32,589 nt of DNA from an uncultured bacterium (GTDB taxonomy: Bacteria; Bacteroidota; Bacteroidia; Bacteroidales; CAIXTV01), in contig CAIXTV010000249.1 in assembly GCA_903922465.1 (NCBI GenBank), forward strand, positions 1 to 32,589. Direction: 5' to 3'. Position 1 is the stretch's first letter. Each line of letters begins with the position of its first letter. The translations under genes and the position numbers were made by a program. The notes under the pieces are model-generated. The model saw nothing but the letters and a program-made list of their open reading frames with translations. It did not search any database and had not been told where the DNA came from. Below, in pieces: positions 17,301 to 25,917 of the stretch.

Positions 17301-19946
17301 TATTCGCGGGGTTCAGGCGACGAGAAACAAGAAGCAACTATGTTAAGTTTCACGGCTGATAAAGAGAAATATTTAGTAGGCGATAAAGTTAAGTTATCGA
17401 TTCCATCCTCTTCGGGAGGTAGGGCATTGCTCACCATCGAATCGGGGACAAGAGTTTTAGAATCGCATTGGGTTGCTACTAGTGATAAAAACACCGAAAT
17501 AGAATTTAAAGTATCTGCCGAAATGGCTCCCAACTGTTTTGCCTACATTACCCTTATTCAACCTCATTCGCAAGCGATTAATGATTTGCCTGTGCGAATG
17601 TATGGAGTCATCCCCATCGCTGTCGAAGACCCCAACACCCATCTGAAACCCACTATCATCATGAAAGATGTGCTCCTTCCTGAACAGAATGCATCTATCA
17701 CCGTTAAAGAAGAAACGGGTAAAGCTATGACTTATACCCTGGCTGTTGTCGACGAAGGTTTGCTCGACCTCACCCGATATAAAACCCCCGACCCATGGTC
17801 AGTTTTTTATGCAAAGGAAGCTTTAGGAATTAAAACATGGGATATATTTGATTTGGTTATGGGAGCCTTTAGCGGAGAGTTGCAAAGAATACTTTCTATA
17901 GGAGGCGATGGAGAAGGCGATGGTAAAGGGAATTTAAAAGCCAATCGTTTTGTTCCTATGGTAAAGTTTCTAGGTCCTTTCAGCTTGGGAAAAGGCCAAT
18001 CGAAGACCCATACTTTTAAAATGCCTCAGTATATTGGCTCTGTTAGGGTGATGGTGGTTGCTGGCGAGAATGCTGCCTATGGTTCAACAGAGAAAACCGT
18101 AGCTGTGCGTAAACCTTTAATGGTTTTAGGCACCCTTCCCAGAGTTTTGGGCCCTGGCGAAACGGTTAAACTCCCTGTTAGCGTTTTTGCAATGGAGAAA
18201 AACATCAAAAATGTAAGTGTTCAGATTGTTCCCGACAATATGTTCACCTCTGTTGGCAAAACTTCACAACAAATCAGCTTTAAAAAACCTGGTGATGAAA
18301 TGCTTTTCTTCGAACTAAAGGTGAAAGAAGCCATTGGAATAGGTAGGGTTAAAATTATTGCCATATCTGGAAACGAAACAGCAACCCATAACATAGAAAT
18401 AGATGTACGTAACCCAAATCCAAAGGTTACCGATATTATTGAGACTGTAATTCAGGCCGGTAAAACATGGAATACTACTTATGCCCCAATAGGAATGACG
18501 GGTACCAATAAGGCTGTTTTGGAAATTTCTTCAATTCCTCCTTTAAATTTAGAAAGTCGCTTAAGTTATTTAATGGAATATCCTCACGGATGCATCGAGC
18601 AAACAACTTCTTCCGTATTTCCACAGCTTTATTTAAGCAGTGTTTTAGATTTAAATCAGAATCAAAAGCTTAGAACAGAGCAAAATATTAAAGCAGGAAT
18701 ACAACGTATTAAGCTTTTCCAACTTGGCAATGGTGGATTAGGATATTGGCAGGGTGCACAATATGCCGATGATTGGGGAAGCAATTACGCAGGTCATTTC
18801 ATGCTCGAAGCCGAACTTAAAGGCTATGCTTTGCCATTTGGTTTCGTTGCCAACTGGAAAAAATATCAGAAACAAAAAGCCGTTTCATGGTCTGTCAATG
18901 CTACTTATTATAACGACGACCTTGTTCAGTCGTATCGTTTATATACCCTTGCTCTTGCCAAGTCTCCTGAAATGGGTGCTATGAATAAATTGCTTGAATA
19001 TAAGGCTTTATCCCTTGCTGCCCGATGGCGTTTAGCAGCTGCCTACCAAATAGCAGGCAAACCTGAAGTTGCAAAACGACTCATTTCAACTGCCACAACC
19101 TTCATCAAACCTTATAGGGAAATGTACTTTACTTATGGTTCTGATGTCAGAGATAAGGCAATGATAATTGAAACTCTTTGTTTGATGGAACAAAAAGTAA
19201 AGGCAGCGCCATTAGTTAAAGAACTCTCATCACAACTTAGCAAGAATGATTGGTACAGTACACAAAGCACTGCCTATGCTTTATTGGCAATAAGCAAGTT
19301 TACTGGAGGGATTAACGGAAGTGGAATCAATGTTTCCTACAGTAATAATAAGGGTGCACTTCAGCAGAAAACTACCACCAAATCCATTTTTCGCGAAGAT
19401 TTAACTATTCCTGTAGGAAAAGGCAAAGTTGTATTAAATAATAATGGTAAGAATATATTATATGCTCGTATTATCCTGCAGGGAATTCCTGCCAAGGGCG
19501 ATAATAGTGCTTCGCAAAATAATCTGAATCTTACAGTTAACTATAAATCGATGAGTAATCAGAAAATTAATCCTGACAATATAGTTCAAGGAACTAATTT
19601 TATTGCAGAAGTTGTTATCAGTAACCCTGGGAGCAAAGGAATCTACCGTCAGTTGGCTTTAAGCCAGATTTTCCCTTCCGGTTGGGAAATCTTTAATGCT
19701 CGCATGAGTGAATTGGCAAAAGATGTAGCCACTTCCAATGGATTTACTTATCAGGATGTACGCGATGATAGGGTTTATACTTATTTCGACCTGAATCCTA
19801 ACCAATCGAAGACCTTCAAAATTATGCTGAACTCAAGTTACTTAGGTAAATTCTACCTTCCAACAATTTATTGTGAAGCAATGTACGACAATTCAGTTAA
19901 TGCGCGTTTTCCAGGCAAATGGATAGAGGTAAGTCAATCGAAATAA
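14382..19946 (+). CDS. yfhM: Bacterial alpha-2-macroglobulin with thioester motif (YfhM-like)
   Basis: A large (1854-residue) protease-trapping protein of the bacterial alpha-2-macroglobulin family. It is thought to entangle host or competitor proteases in the periplasm, and is commonly encoded with PBP1C, as here. The reactive thioester motif is intact: Cys1404-Ile-Glu-Gln1407 in YPHGCIEQTTSS. The MG2-type domain (FIYGERGVWRPGDSLYLTF) and the A2M domain segments (KFLGPFSLGKGQSKTHTFKMPQY, VMVVAGEN, then MVLGTLPRVLGPGE) are present. The N-terminus has an uncleaved-looking hydrophobic segment (about residues 6-24) with no lipobox cysteine, so it is probably anchored by a membrane helix rather than a lipid. 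A Tyr/Asp-rich insert lies at about residues 472-505 between two cysteines. The 3' end overlaps pbpC by 28 bases. Confidence 0.95.
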   Translation: MKKRSIVILSLVVAALLSVVIIYAITGNKHVFKRVNPAFKQYVQGFTSGVVSTHASVKIRLNEDFVDTTMFNTPVDKELFAFSPAIRGKAFWLDARTIEFKPEVVLPAKQFYDVKFYLSKLMKVPDSLKTMEFQFQTMQQDFDFRVENHKAYSQTDLSRERLYGYVKTADVAEDAKFNNMLMATQDGKRLPVTWMHDAKKLMHFFQVDSVMRGNSKTFVNLKWDGNVIDASQADQKDVDIAPLGDFSYQDHRVVNASEPYVLVQFSNPLLSDQNLDGLIKLGSKIDLRYVIEDNELKIYFSEFPANNQLLTIEPSLKSSAGVSLNTTLTKDIRFDNTKPNVRFVGSGNIMPSSNGMLLPFEAVNLNAIDIKIMKIYESNILQFFQVNDYNGQSELTRVGKVVMKKSIPLTKLADYNKWNKFTLDLSELIKPEPGAIYSIRISFKKKYSTYPCEGGEASTDEPELTTWEAINENEDGSDYYYNDYYDDEYDGEGYYYYRWEDRENPCKGTYYNNKFIVKNVLASDLGIIAKGSTAGTFNAYVTDLITTKPISGATVEFYDFQQQLLSTSQTDADGMVVAKLNRKPFMLIAKKDKQRAYLKLAEGGALSLSMFEVGGEVVQKGIKGFIYGERGVWRPGDSLYLTFILEDKLKTLPETHPVTFTLTNPSGQIVRHIIKTSSVNGFYDFRTNTDRSAPTGNWIAKVKVGGVEFQKTIKIETVKPNRLKLSLNFNTDKLVKDKIPPATLDVKWLTGATAKNLTTSIYLTLTKSSTTFKKYPDYVFDNPSSGFKSESINILNENLDENGRITFTPKINISSVAPGVLKANFETMVYEDGGEFSVDRFSLPYYPFQSYVGIAVPKNDGNDRMLYTDKVYNMNLVNLDANGNTIPSNTLKVQVYKLEWRWWWDDSGESSSADYVSSSYSRLIDSATVKSNNGRAVFPFQASRDEWGRYFLKVTDLASGHVTGKIIYADWPGYSRGSGDEKQEATMLSFTADKEKYLVGDKVKLSIPSSSGGRALLTIESGTRVLESHWVATSDKNTEIEFKVSAEMAPNCFAYITLIQPHSQAINDLPVRMYGVIPIAVEDPNTHLKPTIIMKDVLLPEQNASITVKEETGKAMTYTLAVVDEGLLDLTRYKTPDPWSVFYAKEALGIKTWDIFDLVMGAFSGELQRILSIGGDGEGDGKGNLKANRFVPMVKFLGPFSLGKGQSKTHTFKMPQYIGSVRVMVVAGENAAYGSTEKTVAVRKPLMVLGTLPRVLGPGETVKLPVSVFAMEKNIKNVSVQIVPDNMFTSVGKTSQQISFKKPGDEMLFFELKVKEAIGIGRVKIIAISGNETATHNIEIDVRNPNPKVTDIIETVIQAGKTWNTTYAPIGMTGTNKAVLEISSIPPLNLESRLSYLMEYPHGCIEQTTSSVFPQLYLSSVLDLNQNQKLRTEQNIKAGIQRIKLFQLGNGGLGYWQGAQYADDWGSNYAGHFMLEAELKGYALPFGFVANWKKYQKQKAVSWSVNATYYNDDLVQSYRLYTLALAKSPEMGAMNKLLEYKALSLAARWRLAAAYQIAGKPEVAKRLISTATTFIKPYREMYFTYGSDVRDKAMIIETLCLMEQKVKAAPLVKELSSQLSKNDWYSTQSTAYALLAISKFTGGINGSGINVSYSNNKGALQQKTTTKSIFREDLTIPVGKGKVVLNNNGKNILYARIILQGIPAKGDNSASQNNLNLTVNYKSMSNQKINPDNIVQGTNFIAEVVISNPGSKGIYRQLALSQIFPSGWEIFNARMSELAKDVATSNGFTYQDVRDDRVYTYFDLNPNQSKTFKIMLNSSYLGKFYLPTIYCEAMYDNSVNARFPGKWIEVSQSK

Positions 19947-22357
19947 ATATTTCCGATGGCAGCTTTGCAATTAAAGTTCTGAAGAAGAAAATAATTCAAT
20001 TTCTGGGTAAATACTGCTGGTATTTACCCGGAATTGTCTTTACAGTGTTTTTATATTTCATCCTTCCCCATCCTTTGTTCCACGACCCATATTCGAGTGT
20101 GTTGCTTGATAAGGATGGAGAATTATTGGGAGCTAAGATTTCAAAAGACGGTCAGTGGCGTTTCCCAGAGGGTTCTAAACTCCCCTATAAGTTTAAGGAA
20201 TCGGTAATAGCATTTGAGGATCAGCATTTTTATTATCATCCAGGAATCAACCCTGTATCAACTGCTAGGGCATTATATCAGAATATTAAAGAAGGAAGAA
20301 TCGTCAGTGGTGGAAGCACTCTTACGATGCAAGTCATTAGATTAGCGCGTAAAAACCCTGACAGAAGTTTTCTTGAGAAGTTTTACGAAATGTTTTTGGC
20401 CCTTCGCCTCGAAATTACTCATAGCAAAGAAGATATTTTAACTCTTTATGCTTCTCATGCTCCTTTTGGCAGCAATGTAGTAGGTCTTGATGCCGCATCA
20501 TGGCGCTATTTTGGGGTCAATCCTGAACATTTAAGCTGGGCTGAGAGTGCAACACTTGCTGTTTTACCCAATAGTCCTTCTCTTATTTATCCTGGGAAGA
20601 ACCAAATTAAGCTTTTAAATAAAAGAAATCGTTTACTCGATAAGCTTTTTATGAGAGGAATTATTGATGAAAACACTTTAGAACTCTCAAAAAACGAACC
20701 TTTGCCTGAAAAACCATTTCCTTTGCCTCAGTTTGCTCCTCATTTGCTTGAAAGGGCTGTTATGGAGGGTAATGCAGAAAAAAAAATAAATACCACTCTT
20801 TCTGTTCATCTTCAGGAAAAAGTTAATGAAATTCTGCTTAGCCATCACAGAGCACTTTCTGCTAATGGTGTTAATAATGTAGCAGCAATTGTGGTCAGTG
20901 TAAATTCGGGTAAAGTTCTTGCTTATGTTGGAAATATTGAAGAGGGTTCTAATAAGTCTAATGGCAATCAGGTTGATGTAATTGTATCTCCTAGAAGTAC
21001 AGGCAGTATATTAAAACCCTTTTTATATTGTGCTATGTTAAATGATGGTTTGATTCTTCCTACTACATTAATCCCTGATATTCCTATGCAAATAGGAGGA
21101 TTCATGCCCGAAAACTATAGTTTAACTTATGATGGGGCTGTCCCGGCAAAAAAAGCATTAGCAAGATCATTAAACATCCCTGCAGTGAAGATGCTTCAAA
21201 CTTATGGTTTCGAACAGTTTCATTCAGTGTTAAAGAAGTTGGGAGTTACTTCAATGACAAAGCCATCGGGTCATTATGGCTTATCTTTAATTTTAGGAGG
21301 AGCTGAAGCAGACCTTTGGGATTTGGTGGGGGTGTATGCTTCCTTGGGAAGAATTCTCAATCATTATTCTCAATTTAATGGGAAATATATTCAAACCGAT
21401 ATTCATCCTTTGACATATCTAAACACACCGAATATAGAGGAAAAGTACGTTTTAGAGAATCATTCTTTGTTGAGTGCTTCAAATATTTGGTTGATGTTTC
21501 AGGCAATGGTTGATGTTGCACGTCCTGATGAAGAAGCTTTCTGGCAACAATTTTCTTCTTCATCAAAAATTGCATGGAAAACAGGTACAAGTTTTGGAAA
21601 TCGAGATGCATGGTCTATTGGTATAACTCCTCAATATGTGGTAGGTGTTTGGGTAGGTAATGCATCAGGGGAGGGGCGACCTGGTTTAACAGGAATTGAT
21701 TGTGCGGCACCAATTTTATTCGATATTTTTAAATCGCTTCCTCCAACAGAATGGTTTCAACAACCCATTGATGAGATGGTTAAAGTGCCGGTTTGCAAGC
21801 ATAGTGGTTATAGGGTTTCTTCTATATGTAATGAAATTGATACCATTTGGGTTTCGAAAATTGGTTTACGCACCGCGGTTTGTCCTTATCATCAATGGGT
21901 GCATCTCGATAAAACTGAACAGTGGCAGGTGAATTCAAATTGCGAAGCCATCGAAAATATGATTCATACTTCATGGTTTGTGCTCCCCCCGGTAATGGAA
22001 TGGTATTTTCAAAATAAAAATCCTTTTTATAAAACCCTTCCTCCCTTCAGAAATGATTGTTTGACTTCAAGTGAACAAAAGTCGATGGATATGATTTACC
22101 CACATAGTAATAGCAAAATATACATCCCAGTTGATATTGACGGAAAGCAAGGAAGTGCAGTTTTTAAATTGGCACATCGAAATCCAAATCTTACTGTTTA
22201 TTGGCATCTTGACAATACTTTTATAGGTAGTACCAAGCTTTATCATCAAATGGAAATATCTCCGAAAAAAGGTTTTCATACCCTTACTTTAGTGGATGAA
22301 AAGGGAGAAACATTAAAAATTTCTTTCGAAATATTAAATAATTCGGGAAGAAACTAA
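19919..22357 (+). CDS. pbpC: Penicillin-binding protein 1C (bifunctional transglycosylase/transpeptidase)
   Basis: An inner-membrane peptidoglycan synthase of 812 residues. A membrane helix lies at about 34-50. The GT51 transglycosylase has catalytic Glu100 in IAFEDQHFYYHPGI, plus SGGSTLTMQVIRL and NSPSLIYPGKN. The transpeptidase has Ser363-x-x-Lys366 (STGSILKPF), the SLN motif (ARSLNIPAVKML) and Lys554-Thr-Gly (WKTGTS). The C-terminal region from about residue 620, with several cysteines (VPVCKHSGY, SICNE, AVCPYH), is the extension typical of PBP1C. The ATG at 19919 lies inside the end of yfhM and is the only start that keeps the cytoplasmic tail, so the two genes are probably translationally coupled. 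The pairing suggests repair of the wall where proteases or host attack breach the envelope. Confidence 0.95.
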   Translation: MDRGKSIEINISDGSFAIKVLKKKIIQFLGKYCWYLPGIVFTVFLYFILPHPLFHDPYSSVLLDKDGELLGAKISKDGQWRFPEGSKLPYKFKESVIAFEDQHFYYHPGINPVSTARALYQNIKEGRIVSGGSTLTMQVIRLARKNPDRSFLEKFYEMFLALRLEITHSKEDILTLYASHAPFGSNVVGLDAASWRYFGVNPEHLSWAESATLAVLPNSPSLIYPGKNQIKLLNKRNRLLDKLFMRGIIDENTLELSKNEPLPEKPFPLPQFAPHLLERAVMEGNAEKKINTTLSVHLQEKVNEILLSHHRALSANGVNNVAAIVVSVNSGKVLAYVGNIEEGSNKSNGNQVDVIVSPRSTGSILKPFLYCAMLNDGLILPTTLIPDIPMQIGGFMPENYSLTYDGAVPAKKALARSLNIPAVKMLQTYGFEQFHSVLKKLGVTSMTKPSGHYGLSLILGGAEADLWDLVGVYASLGRILNHYSQFNGKYIQTDIHPLTYLNTPNIEEKYVLENHSLLSASNIWLMFQAMVDVARPDEEAFWQQFSSSSKIAWKTGTSFGNRDAWSIGITPQYVVGVWVGNASGEGRPGLTGIDCAAPILFDIFKSLPPTEWFQQPIDEMVKVPVCKHSGYRVSSICNEIDTIWVSKIGLRTAVCPYHQWVHLDKTEQWQVNSNCEAIENMIHTSWFVLPPVMEWYFQNKNPFYKTLPPFRNDCLTSSEQKSMDMIYPHSNSKIYIPVDIDGKQGSAVFKLAHRNPNLTVYWHLDNTFIGSTKLYHQMEISPKKGFHTLTLVDEKGETLKISFEILNNSGRN

Positions 22358-22388
22358 AAAACGATTAATTTTGTGTAAAATAATTTAA

Positions 22389-23078
22389 GTGAAAACAGTT
22401 GTATTTTATCGAATATCCCTATTGCTATTAATGAATGCATTTGTATTTATTCCGAATAGCTTTGCCCAAAAAAACAGTGGAAATCAATCGAAATATTCAG
22501 AAAATAAAGCCCCAAGAAACAAAATTGCAAAAGGCGAAAATCAGAAAGATGAATTGGGCAGAAAGCAAGGAAACTGGAAATATCTGAATTATAATAAAGT
22601 TTTGGTTTATGAGGTTACTTATTTAAATGATGTTCGACATGGGGTAGCCCGCAGATATCATGCCGGAACAGGAACGCAAATTGAAGAATCCAATTATTTC
22701 AATGGAAAACTGGATGGGGAATATCGAAGCTATTTTGTTGCAGGTCAGGTGAAAGCTGAGGGCGCTTATTTGAATGGCAGAAGAACCGGCGAATGGATAA
22801 CCTATTATTCGGTAAATGGCGAAAAGAAATCGGAAGGTTCTTATATTCATGGCAAAAAGCAGGGCGAATGGCGTTATTATCATTCGAAAGGCTATATGAG
22901 ATGCAAAGGTGACCTCGTGAACGATATGCAGGAAGGTGTCTGGATTTATTATAACGAAGAAGGGAAAATAATTGAGCAAAAGACTTTTTCGAAAGGCTAT
23001 GAAATAGATACCAATGCAGTAAGAAATGTCAAGCCTGTAGATAATAAGAATAAAAAAGGCACGACTCCCAAAAAATAG
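22389..23078 (+). CDS. Secreted MORN/YwqK-repeat protein
   Basis: A 229-residue exported protein built of MORN_2-type repeats. The start is a GTG that gives a good signal peptide (MKTVVFYRISLLLLMNAFVFIPNSFA, then QKN). An ATG at 22430 would leave no basic n-region. From about residue 50 the repeats follow the pattern G-x-W-x-x-Y ... Y-x-N/H-G-x-x-x-G, for example QGNWKYLNY, GKLDGEYRSYF, GRRTGEWITYY, GKKQGEWRYYH and MQEGVWIYYN. Such repeats occur in surface and toxin-immunity proteins, but no specific role can be assigned. It starts 31 bases after pbpC; a TAATTTTG box at 22366-22373 could provide its own promoter with a very short leader, or it may be the last gene of the yfhM-pbpC operon. Confidence 0.85.
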   Translation: MKTVVFYRISLLLLMNAFVFIPNSFAQKNSGNQSKYSENKAPRNKIAKGENQKDELGRKQGNWKYLNYNKVLVYEVTYLNDVRHGVARRYHAGTGTQIEESNYFNGKLDGEYRSYFVAGQVKAEGAYLNGRRTGEWITYYSVNGEKKSEGSYIHGKKQGEWRYYHSKGYMRCKGDLVNDMQEGVWIYYNEEGKIIEQKTFSKGYEIDTNAVRNVKPVDNKNKKGTTPKK

Positions 23079-23278
23079 TAATATTAATTCTTTTTTTGCT
23101 GAAATTGTGATGTTTTCATGAGCTAGAAATCACCCAAATCATTTAGCATTGAATTTTATGTTGTAGGACGGTTTATAGTACATTTTAAATATTCAGCCAA
23201 TAGCCTTGTTGCAATTCCTTGAAAAGATATGCGGCTTCCCATGAGATTTTCTTTTTTTACGTCAAAAAATATTGCCTT

Positions 23279-23295
23279 TCCTAACATCCTTAGGA
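23279..23295. repeat. Isolated TCCTAA-N5-TTAGGA dyad
   Basis: The inverted repeat TCCTAA (23279-23284), five bases, TTAGGA (23290-23295) has the same arms and spacing as the units of array 3 about 130-210 bases downstream. It is not in phase with the 21-bp array, so it looks like an outlying member of the same family. Confidence 0.6.
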
Positions 23296-23356
23296 CGAAT
23301 GCCAACAATGTTTGTGTTAACGCAAATTCAATTAGGAAAGAAATCACGTATGCGGT

Positions 23357-23524
23357 GTTAACACAAATTCTCTTAGCGTTAACACAAATTCTATTAGCAT
23401 TAACGCAAGTTTGGTGGGATTGCTCCTAATTTAATTAGCATTGCTCCTAATTGTATTAGGAAAGGTCCTAAGAATGTTAGGACTGCTCCTAAAGACGTTA
23501 GGAAATGCCCTAATTATTGAATTC
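23357..23524. repeat. 21-bp-periodic repeat of two unit types (array 3)
   Basis: Eight consecutive units of 21 bp start at 23357, 23378, 23399, 23420, 23441, 23462, 23483 and 23504. The first three are of the type GTTAACACAAATTCT (with GTTAACGC also seen upstream at 23316). Units four to seven carry TCCTAA-N5-TTAGGA dyads (one arm imperfect in unit four) at 23424, 23445, 23466 and 23487, precisely 21 bases apart. The eighth is degenerate. The five-base dyad centres differ while the arms are kept. No stop-free gene spans the array, so coding pressure does not explain the period. Confidence 0.8.
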
Positions 23525-23757
23525 GCTTTGCGTGAGAGATGAATTTCTTTCCTTTAGTTATAAAATTTGCCGAATAAGATATTAGCGTAAGTCCTAATAA
23601 TTCAAATTGTTGTAAAATGATTTTAGATTTATATTCATGTTAAAACTAAATTAAGGTTTTGTTTTTAACAATCTATATTTTCTGGATTTTATGTGAAATG
23701 GATTGTTTTTTTGTCTAATAAAGGAAAATATTGCATGATTTTGACACATATAAATCG

Positions 23758-23765
23758 TATCTTTG
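23758..23765 (+). promoter_or_regulatory. Promoter -7 box of comEC
   Basis: TATCTTTG matches TAnnTTTG and is preceded by TTGC at 23731 and TTTTG at 23739-23743, either of which could act as the -33 element (spacers of 23 and 14 bases, both off the usual 19-21). It lies 55 bases upstream of the comEC ATG. Confidence 0.6.
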
Positions 23766-23820
23766 TAACTGAAAATTAAATAAAACATCAATAGATTGAA
23801 TAAATAGCAAAATCAAAATC

Positions 23821-25911
23821 ATGAACTGGCATCAATATCCATTGCTACGGCTTTTGATTCCTTATCTCACAGGAGTTTTAGTTGCGGTAAATCTAAATTT
23901 ACCAGCCAACACCGAACTTATTTGTTTGCTTTCAATATCAATTCTCTTCGCAATTTTTTTGGCTATTTCATTTCTTCCTCATGCCCTTGATCATTTTCTA
24001 GGAATTGCTGTTGGCTTATTATTTATTTCGCTAGGTGTTTTGAGAACATTTCAACATTGCGAAGTATATAGTGAAAATCACTTTAAGAAATATATCGACT
24101 CATCTAACATCATCATCGCAATTCTTAGTGAGCCTGTTTCAGAGAAGCCTAACTCTATAAAAGCCATCCTTGGCCTGAAAGCTATATTGCACGACAACAA
24201 ATGGATCAAATGTAGCGGAAGGCTAATGTGCTATTTTAAGAAAGACAGCCTTGCAGATCAGTTAAAAAGGGGAGATGAAATTATCCTGAGTTCTAATATC
24301 AAAAACATAGCGCATCCTTCGAATCCAGGGGAGTTCAACTATCAAAAATATTTGTTCAATCGCAATATATTTCAGCAAGTATATGTGAAAAGTACAAACT
24401 GGAAGAAGCTTACAGAAACAGAAAATGGTATTCTTACGTTTGCCGATAAGGCCAGAGATAAATTGCTTAGTATTTTTAAAGATAATCAACTTCAAGGCGA
24501 TGAATTTGCAGTGATATCAGCATTATTGTTGGGATATCAGGATAAAATAGACCAGGAAACTTTACGAAACTTTTCAGGTGCAGGGATAGTTCATATTTTA
24601 TCCGTTTCGGGCCTTCATGTTGGAATTATATTTATGGTGTTATCTTATTTGCTGAGTTTTTTAAACAAAACTTCAAGGGGGTCAAAATTCAGAATTGTCT
24701 TGATAATGCTGATCATTTGGCTTTATGCATTAATAACAGGCTTATCGCCTCCAATTTTAAGATCTGCATTTATGTTTAGCATGATTTTGTTTGCCGAATT
24801 ACTCGATAGAAAGTCAACTATCTATCAATCGATACTGATTTCACTATTTGTTTTGTTGTTGATAAATCCGTTTTTTCTTTTCGATACAGGCTTTCAATTA
24901 TCTTATCTGGCGGTAATTGGAATAGTTTTTTTTCAAAAACCCATTGTTAATTTATTCTCTCCAAAATATCGCATTCTTAAAATGGCATGGCAACTTACAG
25001 CTGTTTCAATAGCCGCACAACTAGCTACTTTGCCATTAACCTTACTTTATTTTCACCAATTCCCTACTTATTTTATCATTGCAAATCTCATCGCAATCCC
25101 CTACACCAATGTTTTGATGTTTATGGGTATAGCTGTTATTTGCTTCTCTCCTATGAGTCTTATTTCCAATTTTATGGGGGCGGTTTTAGCAAAATGCCTT
25201 ATGTGGTTTAACGATGTAATAAGTTACGTAAATCTTATTCCTTTTTCAAGCATACAAAACATACATTTTGATGTAGCCGATGCGCTTATATTAGCCATAA
25301 TCATTATGATAATGGCAATTGGTATTGAGAAAAGAAATCTGAAAGTAATCTTACCTCTTATTATTTTTATTTTCATCTTTAGCACAAAACAACTGATAGA
25401 AAAAATAAGCATATCCGATAATAAAAATATTACTGTTTACTGCATTAAAAATCATACAGCAATTGCATTTACAAATGGTTCGAAATGTAGTTTGATAACT
25501 GACAGCTCGATAAATCAGCAATCATCATTTTGGAAGATGAATATATCAAATAACCTTATCGATAGTCGAATTTCCGCGGTTTCATTTCTGAATAATAACA
25601 TGCTGATCAATGAGAACACTTTCCGATACAACAATTTAATTCAATTTTATGATACGAGAATTTGTATTGAAGATTCAAGCGTATCCTTGCAAAAACATGA
25701 TGCTATTATGCCTGTAGATTTATTAGTGATAACTCAGAAAACCAAAAAGAATATTGAAAGAATTCTTTACGAATTTCAACCTAAGCAAGTGGTAGCTGAT
25801 GCTTCAATAAGCCCCTTTTATACAAATAAATGGTTGCTTGCCTGCAAAAAAGCAAGCATTAAGTTTTTTGATGTTAAAACTGAAGGAGCTTTTAGAATGG
25901 ATATTAAATAG
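23821..25911 (+). CDS. comEC: ComEC/Rec2-family DNA uptake channel protein
   Basis: A polytopic inner-membrane protein (696 residues) thought to carry single-stranded DNA across the membrane during transformation. The N-terminus has membrane helices followed by the soluble DUF4131-type region (residues about 85-200). The competence domain shows the family signature FSGAGIVHILSVSGLHVGIIF (about 251-271), SPPILRSAFMFSMILFAELL and NPFFLFDTGFQLSYLAVIGIVFF. Residues from about 530 form a soluble tail without the HxHxDH motif of the metallo-beta-lactamase domain found in many ComEC proteins. A TAnnTTTG promoter lies at 23758. The gene converges on lolA with a gap of only six bases. Confidence 0.93.
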   Translation: MNWHQYPLLRLLIPYLTGVLVAVNLNLPANTELICLLSISILFAIFLAISFLPHALDHFLGIAVGLLFISLGVLRTFQHCEVYSENHFKKYIDSSNIIIAILSEPVSEKPNSIKAILGLKAILHDNKWIKCSGRLMCYFKKDSLADQLKRGDEIILSSNIKNIAHPSNPGEFNYQKYLFNRNIFQQVYVKSTNWKKLTETENGILTFADKARDKLLSIFKDNQLQGDEFAVISALLLGYQDKIDQETLRNFSGAGIVHILSVSGLHVGIIFMVLSYLLSFLNKTSRGSKFRIVLIMLIIWLYALITGLSPPILRSAFMFSMILFAELLDRKSTIYQSILISLFVLLLINPFFLFDTGFQLSYLAVIGIVFFQKPIVNLFSPKYRILKMAWQLTAVSIAAQLATLPLTLLYFHQFPTYFIIANLIAIPYTNVLMFMGIAVICFSPMSLISNFMGAVLAKCLMWFNDVISYVNLIPFSSIQNIHFDVADALILAIIIMIMAIGIEKRNLKVILPLIIFIFIFSTKQLIEKISISDNKNITVYCIKNHTAIAFTNGSKCSLITDSSINQQSSFWKMNISNNLIDSRISAVSFLNNNMLINENTFRYNNLIQFYDTRICIEDSSVSLQKHDAIMPVDLLVITQKTKKNIERILYEFQPKQVVADASISPFYTNKWLLACKKASIKFFDVKTEGAFRMDIK

Positions 25912-25917
25912 AATTCT

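Larger units (their letters stand above)
23079..23820. other. Gene-free region with array 3 and the comEC promoter
   Basis: The 742-bp gap contains no convincing gene. It holds one isolated TCCTAA-N5-TTAGGA dyad (23279-23295), the 21-bp-periodic array at 23357-23524, and a promoter box at 23758. The remainder (23079-23270 and 23525-23730) is AT-rich with nothing I could identify. Confidence 0.65.

Noticed and set aside
23156-23429. Short open frames around array 3
   Set aside because: They are short, overlap on both strands, start in repeat DNA and end inside the array without any family feature.
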